A DNA stretch of 64,000 nt from JAHEFU01 sp041395205. Its GTDB lineage: Bacteria; 4484-113; JAFGCY01. The stretch is taken from the NCBI GenBank assembly GCA_041395205.1, contig JAWLAZ010000003.1, positions 310,001-374,000 of the forward strand. Direction: 5' to 3'. Positions within the stretch are counted from its first letter, which is position 1; each line of letters begins with the position of its first letter. The translations under genes and the position numbers were made by a program. Shown one piece after another: positions 42,900 through 49,748 of the stretch. The notes beneath the pieces were generated by a model. That model saw only the letters and a list, made by a program, of their open reading frames with translations. It ran no database searches and had not been told where the DNA came from.

Positions 42900-44468
42900 A
42901 TGCATATGGAATTTTTCTTCAATGCACTGGCAGTCGTAGCAGTCTTCGGGCTGATCGTGTTCATCCACGAATGGGGCCACATGATGGCGGCCAAGCGTGC
43001 CGGCGTGGCCGTGCCGACCTTCGCGATCGGCATGGGCCCGAGCCTCTTTCGCTTCGCGCTCGGCGAAACCGTATACCACCTCTGCCTCTTCCCGCTCGGC
43101 GGCTTCGTGAAGATTGAAGGCATGGTGGATGACGGGCACATGCCCGCAGCCGATCCACAGCCGATCCGCGCCATCGGTGAGGAGGACAAGCCGCTCGACC
43201 CGGAAACCATCTCCGAAAGGGAGAAGAAGCGCCGCAAGTACTGGAAGCACTGGCAGGACATCAATGGCTGGGAAAAGGCCTCGATCCTGCTCGCAGGCCC
43301 GGTGATGAACATCCTCGCCGCGCTGCTGACGATCTTCGTGATGGGGCAGATCGGCTTCCAGGTCAACGAGGTGATGATCAACGGCGTCGAGGAAGGCATG
43401 CCGGCCCAGGAGTCCGGGATGCAGGCGGGGGACATCATCCGCAGCATCAATGGCACGGTGGTTGAGGATTCGCAGCAGTTCATCCATGCCGTGCAGGCCA
43501 GCGGTGGCGAGCAGCTGAGCATCGGCGTGGTGCGCCAGGGCCAGGAGATCGAGATCGCGGCCATGCCGCGCACACGTGACAACTTCAATGAGGGCAAGCT
43601 GAGCCTCGGCGTGGTGCTCACGGAAGTGATGAAGAGCAGCAATGTGGTGGCGCTCGTCCCGGCCCGCAGCAGCGGCTACAGCGCCGGCCTGCGCGTGGGC
43701 GACCGCGTGGTGGAACTCAATGGCGAGCCGGTCACGAATGGGCTGGATGTGCTGCTGGCGATGGCGCCATTCAATGAAACGAACTACGAAGCCCAGGACT
43801 ACTACGGGCATCCCCTCGATGAGGAAGGCTACCCGCTCAATGAGCAGGGTGAGCGCTTCCGGATCTCCGCGGAGGGCCTGCTGCTGGGCACCGACGGCCA
43901 GCCGCTGAAGAGTGAGATCACCGGTGAGCCGATGGAGGCCGACATCTTCGGGCAGCTGAATCTGAAGGTGGAGCGCGAGGGTGAGATCAAGGCGGTGACC
44001 CTGCCGGCGGCGACCACGATGGTCAGCGGCGGGCTGAACTTCCGCCCTGACCTCGTGCGCCTGCCCTTCGGCCGCGCTGTGTCCCGCAGCCTGGACGAGG
44101 CGAAGTACAGCATGCTCGGGATCCTCGACGGGATGCGTGCGATCTTCACGAAGGAAGGCTCGAAGAGCGTGGGCGGCCCGATCATGATCTTCAACCTGAT
44201 CGGCCAGAGCGCCTCGAGCGACATCTACACCTTCCTGATGATGTTCATGGTGATCAACATCAACCTCGGAATCCTGAACCTGATGCCCTTCCCGCTGCTG
44301 GATGGCGGACGCATCGTGTTCGTGGCGCTGAAGGGCATCGGCCTCAACATCTCCGAGCACAGTGAGGCCACGGTGCACTTCGTCGGCTCACTGATCCTGA
44401 TCGGCTTCATCCTCTACGTGAGCTTCTTCGACGTACTGGCGCTGATCCCGCGCGGGGGCGGCGGCTAG
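42900..44468 (+). CDS. RseP-type site-2 intramembrane metalloprotease (M50)
   Basis: The 522-residue product has the zinc-binding HEWGH motif in the first transmembrane helix (VFIHEWGHMMAAK), the third ligand in LLDGGRIVF near the C-terminus, and two PDZ domains between (about 165-215 and 245-290). It belongs to the RseP/MmpA group, which cuts transmembrane segments in regulated proteolysis and also clears signal-peptide remnants. It is about 70 residues longer than E. coli RseP, mostly from loops between residues 85-120 and 300-350. In proteobacteria this gene usually sits with dxr, bamA and lpx genes. Here its upstream neighbours are three microproteins of a size and topology that would suit it as substrates. 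The start may be ATG 42900 or 42906. Confidence 0.9.
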   Translation: MHMEFFFNALAVVAVFGLIVFIHEWGHMMAAKRAGVAVPTFAIGMGPSLFRFALGETVYHLCLFPLGGFVKIEGMVDDGHMPAADPQPIRAIGEEDKPLDPETISEREKKRRKYWKHWQDINGWEKASILLAGPVMNILAALLTIFVMGQIGFQVNEVMINGVEEGMPAQESGMQAGDIIRSINGTVVEDSQQFIHAVQASGGEQLSIGVVRQGQEIEIAAMPRTRDNFNEGKLSLGVVLTEVMKSSNVVALVPARSSGYSAGLRVGDRVVELNGEPVTNGLDVLLAMAPFNETNYEAQDYYGHPLDEEGYPLNEQGERFRISAEGLLLGTDGQPLKSEITGEPMEADIFGQLNLKVEREGEIKAVTLPAATTMVSGGLNFRPDLVRLPFGRAVSRSLDEAKYSMLGILDGMRAIFTKEGSKSVGGPIMIFNLIGQSASSDIYTFLMMFMVININLGILNLMPFPLLDGGRIVFVALKGIGLNISEHSEATVHFVGSLILIGFILYVSFFDVLALIPRGGGG

Positions 44469-44603
44469 GCCGCAGGCCTTCCTCTCAAGCTGCATGTACA
44501 GCGGATGAAGTGAGCTTCAGTGCCTCGACTGAACGGCACTGAATGCCCCGAAATTTCATCAGTGTTAAACTCTGAGCATCGTTCCTGAACCAGAGGTTCA
44601 CTG

Positions 44604-46754
44604 ATGCTCACACCCAGCCGCCTGTGCTCCGTACTGCTCCCGGCAGTGATTGCCATCCTCGGCTCCTGTGCGGACAGCGCTCAGACCCAGAGTGTGCTCC
44701 AGCCTGATTCAGGCAATGGCTCCCCATCCTCCCCGGCGCTGCCTGATCTGACGATGGCGTTGCCGGAGCTGCCGGGGCAGCGTGACCCGGCGGAACTGAC
44801 GGAGACAAGCGTCAACGGCTCGGCAACATATGCGCGTGACGGCGGCGCAGATCCCGTGGGAAGCACTCTGCAACTCAGTGCGGATGGTGCAGGACTGAGC
44901 TGGGGCATCTGGGAACTGCCGGCTGTCGATGAACTGCGCTACCTGGACTTTGAGCTGTCCATCCCGCAGCAGACCGGCAGCGTCTACATCGCCATTGCGG
45001 ATTATGCGGCGGACCGCTGGGAAATCCAGGGTCCGGTATTCGCCTCCCGGGTGATCGAGCTTGATACGGCCAGGCATGCATCGCCTGGCAATGCGCTGTA
45101 CGCTGCAGTGCTGGTCCATGACAAGGCAGCGGCGACGGTGCAGCAGCTCAGCCTGCTGTCCTCCCATGAGAATGCCGCGCCGAATGCGGTGCTGGAGGCG
45201 GACCTGAGCGCCGGCAATGCGCCGCTGGCGGTGAGCTTCGATGCCAGCGGCAGCACTGACCCGGATGGCAACATCCTGCGCTACCTCTGGGACTGGGACG
45301 GCGATGGCCTGATTGATGACACGAGCTTCAACGCAGTACTTGAGCATACCTACACAGCGGGAGGCGAATTCGCTGCCACAGTCACGGTTGAGGATGCCGA
45401 TGGTGCAAGCGGTACCAGCGCGGCGGTCAACATCAGTGTCAATGGCCAACCGACAGCCGTGCTGAGCCTTGCTGACAGCGAAGTGCAGAAGGGCGACATC
45501 GTTGTGCTGAACGGCGGCCTGAGCACTGACGAGGACGGCGGCATCGTGCTCTATGAATGGGATACCGACGGGGACGGCAGCTTTGACGCGGACAGTGGCG
45601 ACAGCAGCACACTGAACATCGGCGCCGGGACTGCCGGGCCATTCGTGATCCAGCTCAGGGTGACTGACGACGATGGAGCAAGTGCCGTCGACAGTGCCGT
45701 ACTGAATGTGCGCGGCTGGAATATGGTGGATGTCCATCCCTCCGGCGGCGCGGATCACGGCAAGCACTGCTCTCTGGCACTCGTCAACGGAAATCCGGCG
45801 ATCAGCTACTACCTGGAAAGCACCGCTGATCTGATGTTTGTCCGGGCGACGGAGTCCGATGGCAGCAGCTGGGGCAACCCGGTGGTGGTGGCAACACCGA
45901 GCGACCAGGGCCAGTACAGCTCACTGCTGGTGGTCAATGGCAACCCGGCCATCGGATACTGGGAGGCTACCAACAGCAACCTGCGCTATGTCCGGGCCGG
46001 TAACCCTGACGGCACGGTCTGGGCTCCGCCGGTCACGGTCGACGCGCCCGGCTCCACCGGCTCCTACCTCTCGATGGCCCTGGTGAATGGCAACCCCGCA
46101 TTCAGTTACTTCGACCTGTTCGCGGGATTGCGCTACGTGCGGGCGCTGGATGCCAATGGTGCGACATGGGGCACTCCGCTGACACTGGACAATGTCATCA
46201 CAACCGGGGCCTTCACCTCACTGGCGCTGCTCGCCAATGGCTACCCGGCAATCAGCTACTACGACGTCAGCAATGGCAACCTGCGCTTCGACCGGGCAAC
46301 GAACAAGGACGGCACGTCGTGGTTCGGCCCGATGACGGTGGACAGCCCGGGTGATACGGGGCGCTTTACATCACTTGCACTCGTCAACGGCAATCCCGCC
46401 ATCAGCTACTACGACATCGGCGCGGGCAACCTGCGCTATGTCAGGGCGGACAACGCCCTGGGCAGCAGCTGGGGCACGCCGAAGACCCTCGACAGCGCGG
46501 GCGACACGGGCCTGTACTCCTCCCTTGAAGTTGTCAGCGGCTTCCCGGCGATCTGCTATCACGATGCCACCAGCGGTGTCCTGCGCTACATACGCTCCCA
46601 GGATGCGACCGGCGCGGTCTGGTTCCCTTCCCTGACACTGGACAACGCCGACATGACCGGTGAGTACTGCTCACTGGCATTGATCGGCAATGGCCGCCAG
46701 GCGATCAGTTACTACGACGGCAGCGCGGGCCTGCGCTATGCCTGGGAGTTCTAG
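44604..46754 (+). CDS. Lipoprotein with two PKD domains and NGxPAISYYD repeats
   Basis: The 716-residue product has a lipoprotein signal (LLPAVIAILGSCADS; lipobox LGSC) and an N-terminal domain with GLSWGIWELP and IAIADYAADRWEIQGP, related to that of the lipoproteins at 21-28 kb. It then has two PKD domains (LRYLWDWDGDGLID and IVLYEWDTDGDGSFD). The last 340 residues are about eight repeats of roughly 48 residues with the core ALVNGNPAISYYD ... NLRYVRA ... SSWGTP, which would form a beta-propeller. The ATG follows GAGG. It is probably displayed on the outer surface. The same repeat type forms the C-terminal part of the lipoprotein at 58.2 kb. Confidence 0.8.
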   Translation: MLTPSRLCSVLLPAVIAILGSCADSAQTQSVLQPDSGNGSPSSPALPDLTMALPELPGQRDPAELTETSVNGSATYARDGGADPVGSTLQLSADGAGLSWGIWELPAVDELRYLDFELSIPQQTGSVYIAIADYAADRWEIQGPVFASRVIELDTARHASPGNALYAAVLVHDKAAATVQQLSLLSSHENAAPNAVLEADLSAGNAPLAVSFDASGSTDPDGNILRYLWDWDGDGLIDDTSFNAVLEHTYTAGGEFAATVTVEDADGASGTSAAVNISVNGQPTAVLSLADSEVQKGDIVVLNGGLSTDEDGGIVLYEWDTDGDGSFDADSGDSSTLNIGAGTAGPFVIQLRVTDDDGASAVDSAVLNVRGWNMVDVHPSGGADHGKHCSLALVNGNPAISYYLESTADLMFVRATESDGSSWGNPVVVATPSDQGQYSSLLVVNGNPAIGYWEATNSNLRYVRAGNPDGTVWAPPVTVDAPGSTGSYLSMALVNGNPAFSYFDLFAGLRYVRALDANGATWGTPLTLDNVITTGAFTSLALLANGYPAISYYDVSNGNLRFDRATNKDGTSWFGPMTVDSPGDTGRFTSLALVNGNPAISYYDIGAGNLRYVRADNALGSSWGTPKTLDSAGDTGLYSSLEVVSGFPAICYHDATSGVLRYIRSQDATGAVWFPSLTLDNADMTGEYCSLALIGNGRQAISYYDGSAGLRYAWEF

Positions 46755-46834
46755 TCCAGCCGGTTCAAGCGCCAGGTAAGGCTGATTAGCCACACTGAAT
46801 GCGGCTGAAGTCCGGCAAGACGGCTGCGTGTCTG

Positions 46835-46840
46835 TATAAT
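46835..46840 (+). promoter_or_regulatory. -10 box of tRNA-Pro
   Basis: TATAAT lies 11 bases before the tRNA-Pro gene. Confidence 0.5.
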
Positions 46841-46851
46841 ATGCAGTCCTT

Positions 46852-46926
46852 CGGGCAGTAGCGCAGTCCGGTTAGCGTACCTGCTTTGGGAGCAGGGGGT
46901 CGTGAGTTCGAATCTCACCTGCCCGA
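46852..46926 (+). tRNA. tRNA-Pro (anticodon TGG)
   Basis: The 75-base gene folds with acceptor CGGGCAG/CTGCCCG, D arm AGCGCAGTCCGGTTAGCGT, anticodon stem CTGCT/AGCAG with loop TTGGG core, and T arm GTGAG-TTCGAAT-CTCAC. It closely follows the pattern of known bacterial tRNA-Pro(TGG). CCA is not encoded. Confidence 0.93.
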
Positions 46927-47134
46927 TACTCAGGTTTCCGGTTACCGGTTTCCGGGATCAGGAGTGGTCTGACACCTGCGGTGTCAGCTAATAACTCTGG
47001 TGACGCGGAGCGTCACGTTTTCGGAAACCCGAAACCGGTCACCATATTCTCTCCACACTCTCTCCATACGCGCACGGCACTTCGCTGACAATTGCTGGCT
47101 ACCATTCCAGCATCACAGATGTGAGGAGCGTGGT
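46927..47134. other. Spacer between tRNA-Pro and fasciclin gene
   Basis: It contains short palindromes (tgacacctgcggtgtca; gtgacgcggagcgtcac) and repeated tttccgg strings, but no gene. The ribosome-binding site GAGGAG for the fasciclin gene is at 47123-47128. Confidence 0.45.
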
Positions 47135-47734
47135 ATGAAGATCAAGACAGTCAGCATGATGCTCTGGGCACTGATGCTCAGTATCCTGGTGGCCGGCAGC
47201 GCCGCCGCCGACCATCACATGGGACATGGATCCAGTGATGCCAAGGACAGCAAGTCCATGGACATCGTTGACACCGCCGCCAAGGCCGGCACCTTCGAGA
47301 CCCTGCTGGCCGCCGCCAAGGCCGCCGGTCTGGTGGATGCCCTCAAGGGCGACGGCCCGCTGACGGTGTTCGCCCCCACGGATGAGGCCTTCGCGGCCCT
47401 GCCCGAGGGTACGGTGGAGAGCCTGCTCAAGCCCGAGAACAAGGAGCAGCTCAAGCAGATCCTGTTGTATCACGTCGTAAGTGGCAAGGTGCTCGCGGAG
47501 CAGGCCGTCAAGCTGGAGAGCGCTCCGACCCTGGCCGGCGTGGACCTGAGCCTGATGGTCAAGGACGGCACGCTGATGATTGACAACGCGAGTGTCGTGG
47601 CCGCCGACGTGATGGCCTCCAACGGCGTGATCCACGTGATCGACGCCGTGCTGATCCCCGCTGCCGACGGCGGCAAGACCGCCACCAAGGCCGCCAGCGG
47701 CAGCCGCTCCGGTGGCAGCTGCAGCGGTCACTAG
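47135..47734 (+). CDS. Secreted fasciclin-domain protein
   Basis: The ATG at 47135 follows GAGGAGCGTGGT. The 199-residue product has a signal peptide ending in AGSAAA, a His-rich start (DHHMGHG) and a single fasciclin (FAS1) domain with GPLTVFAPTDEAFAALP, ILLYHVVSGKV and ASNGVIHVIDAVLIP. FAS1 proteins mediate adhesion or binding in the envelope or matrix. The C-terminus ends SGGSCSGH, a Gly/Ser/Cys tail that resembles the ends of the microproteins at 42.4 kb. The gene is 84 bases upstream of the response regulator and could be its partner or target. Confidence 0.92.
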   Translation: MKIKTVSMMLWALMLSILVAGSAAADHHMGHGSSDAKDSKSMDIVDTAAKAGTFETLLAAAKAAGLVDALKGDGPLTVFAPTDEAFAALPEGTVESLLKPENKEQLKQILLYHVVSGKVLAEQAVKLESAPTLAGVDLSLMVKDGTLMIDNASVVAADVMASNGVIHVIDAVLIPAADGGKTATKAASGSRSGGSCSGH

Positions 47735-47818
47735 GCATCCCGCAACGGAGCTCCGCCCGCGCCGTCCCATATCCGGTGCGGGCGGGCTCCACACACTCCA
47801 ACCGGGACGTGATCTATC

Positions 47819-48562
47819 ATGGACAGCATTCTGATCAGCACCATCGGCGGTGAAACCGAAGTGAATGGCAACCGCAGGATCCTCGTGATCGAGGACGAAG
47901 CAGACATCAAGCGCGTGATCGAGCTCAACCTGGCAGCCGAGGGCTACAGCGTGAGCGTGGCGGCTGACGGACTGAGCGGGATGGAGAAGATCCGCGGTGA
48001 GGTCCCGGACCTCGTGATGCTCGACCTGATGCTGCCGGGACGGGACGGCCTCGACATCTGCCGCGAGATGAAGTCCGACCCTGTACTGAGGCACATTCCC
48101 GTCCTGATCGTATCGGCCCGCGGCGAGGAGCAGGACGTGATCATCGGGCTGGGGCTCGGAGCCGATGACTACATCTGCAAGCCCTTCAGGGTGGGGGAAC
48201 TGATGGCGCGGGTGCGCGCCGCCTTCCGGCGGTATGATGGCAACCAGTCCGGGCGCAGCCAGAAGCTGCTGCGCTTTGGCAACGTGGCCCTCGACATCGA
48301 GGCCCGCAAGCTGCTGATCCGTGATGCCGAGGTCCACACCACGGCCACAGAGTTCCGGCTGCTGAAGGCCCTGCTCGAAAGCCCCGGGAAGGCCTTCTCG
48401 CGTGAGCTGCTGACGGACATCGCGATCGGCGATGAGGTGTATGTCAACGAGCGCACGATCGACAGCCACGTGAGTTCCGTGCGCGCCAAGCTCGGTGATG
48501 CCAAGAGCTGGATCCGCACGGTCTGGGGCGTGGGCTACCGCTTCGAGCCGGACAGCGACTAG
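47819..48562 (+). CDS. OmpR/PhoB-type response regulator
   Basis: The 247-residue protein has a complete receiver (VIEDEADIKR; phosphoacceptor Asp in LVMLDLMLPGRDG; conserved Ser in LIVSARG; Lys in YICKPFR). It also has a C-terminal winged-helix DNA-binding domain (TEFRLLKALLESPGKAFSRELL ... DSHVSSVRAKLG ... VWGVGYRFEP). The kinase gene starts 29 bases later, so the two form a two-component pair. A GTG inside the frame (VNGNRRILVIEDE) is another possible start that would remove a short prefix. Confidence 0.93.
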   Translation: MDSILISTIGGETEVNGNRRILVIEDEADIKRVIELNLAAEGYSVSVAADGLSGMEKIRGEVPDLVMLDLMLPGRDGLDICREMKSDPVLRHIPVLIVSARGEEQDVIIGLGLGADDYICKPFRVGELMARVRAAFRRYDGNQSGRSQKLLRFGNVALDIEARKLLIRDAEVHTTATEFRLLKALLESPGKAFSRELLTDIAIGDEVYVNERTIDSHVSSVRAKLGDAKSWIRTVWGVGYRFEPDSD

Positions 48563-48576
48563 GCGATCCACTGGGC

Positions 48577-48582
48577 TACAAT
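48577..48582 (+). promoter_or_regulatory. -10-like box before the LOV kinase gene
   Basis: TACAAT lies nine bases before the ATG at 48592, and no ribosome-binding site is visible. It may give a nearly leaderless internal transcript in addition to read-through from the regulator gene. Confidence 0.3.
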
Positions 48583-48591
48583 CCAACAGCC

Positions 48592-49677
48592 ATGCCACTG
48601 AGCCATTTCAACCTGAGCTTCGAGCGCGTGATGGATGAGATCAGCGAGGGGATCACCGTCAGTGATCCGACCCAGCCAGACAACCCGCTCGTCTACGTCA
48701 ATTCAGCGTTCTGCAAGCTGACCGGCTACAGCGCGGCGGATGTGCTGGGGCGCAACTGCCGCTTCCTGCAGGGTGAGCGGACTGACCCGGCGGTGATCGA
48801 CCTGCTGCGCACTGCACTGCATGAGCGCAAGGCCTGTGTGGTGGAGCTACTGAACTACCGGCGTGACGGCAGTGAATTCTGGAACAGCCTGAGTATCAGC
48901 CCGGTCAGCGATGCGGATGGCAACATCGTGTACTTCATGGGCGTGCAGACGGACATCACGATGCGCCGCCAGCTCGAGGAACGGCAGCGCCAGTTCGTGG
49001 GCGACATGGCGCATGAGCTGAAGACCCCGCTGGCGGCGATCCTCGGCCTGACGGAGACCCTCAAGCGCCAGCCGGGGCTTGGTGACGGCCTGCGCGATGA
49101 AATCTATACTTCCCTCCTTAAGCAGTCAGAGCGCCTGCACAAGACGGTGAATGACATCCTCGACATCTCCCGCCTTAATTCGCTGGCCAGCATCCAGAGC
49201 CGCCAGCTGGTGGAAATGGACAGTCTTCTGGCTGAGATCGTGGCAAGCTTCCAGGCTCAGGCGGCGATCGCGGAGATCAGAATCGATGTCAGTGTCAGTC
49301 CCGGGGACTATGAGGTGATGGGTGACCCCTGGGCGCTGGGCTCGCTCGTCAGCAACCTGCTGAGCAATGCCCTGAAATACTCCCCGCGCGGCAGCAGCGT
49401 GCGCGTGACCCTGCAGCCGGACAGCGGCCAGGTGCTGAGCCTGAGCGTAGCGGACGACGGACCGGGAATTCCGGCGGAGCACAAGCGCCACATCTTCGAG
49501 CGCTTCTACCGGGTGGAACCCAGCCGCAGCCGCGAAATGGGCGGTACCGGGCTGGGACTGGCGATCGTGCAGGAGGTGGCCACTCGTCACGGCGGGCATG
49601 TGCTGCTGGACAGCGAAGCGGGCCAGGGCAGCACCTTCACGGTCAAACTGCCGCTGCATGCCGGCGTGGATTCCTGA
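48592..49677 (+). CDS. LOV-domain histidine kinase (blue-light-type photosensor)
   Basis: The 361-residue soluble kinase begins with a LOV-type PAS domain. It has the flavin-adduct signature GRNCRFLQ at residues 53-60 with the reactive Cys56, the FMN-contacting Asn88 (ELLNYRRDGS) and Asn98 (FWNSLSI), and Gln119 (GVQTDIT). All key residues are present, so flavin binding and a light-driven cysteine adduct are expected. It is followed by a kinase core with phospho-acceptor His141 (DMAHELKTPLAAI), N box (NLLSNALKYSP), G1 (DDGPGIP) and G2 (GTGLGLAIV). There is no membrane segment. With the preceding PhoB-type regulator it would form a light-responsive two-component system. An adjacent hybrid kinase may add a second input. 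Confidence 0.92.
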   Translation: MPLSHFNLSFERVMDEISEGITVSDPTQPDNPLVYVNSAFCKLTGYSAADVLGRNCRFLQGERTDPAVIDLLRTALHERKACVVELLNYRRDGSEFWNSLSISPVSDADGNIVYFMGVQTDITMRRQLEERQRQFVGDMAHELKTPLAAILGLTETLKRQPGLGDGLRDEIYTSLLKQSERLHKTVNDILDISRLNSLASIQSRQLVEMDSLLAEIVASFQAQAAIAEIRIDVSVSPGDYEVMGDPWALGSLVSNLLSNALKYSPRGSSVRVTLQPDSGQVLSLSVADDGPGIPAEHKRHIFERFYRVEPSRSREMGGTGLGLAIVQEVATRHGGHVLLDSEAGQGSTFTVKLPLHAGVDS

Positions 49678-49748
49678 TTTTGTCTCAATACTGAACCGTA
49701 ATTTAACTCCCCAGCCAGCCGCCCAGTAATAATATCTATCAACGTGGG

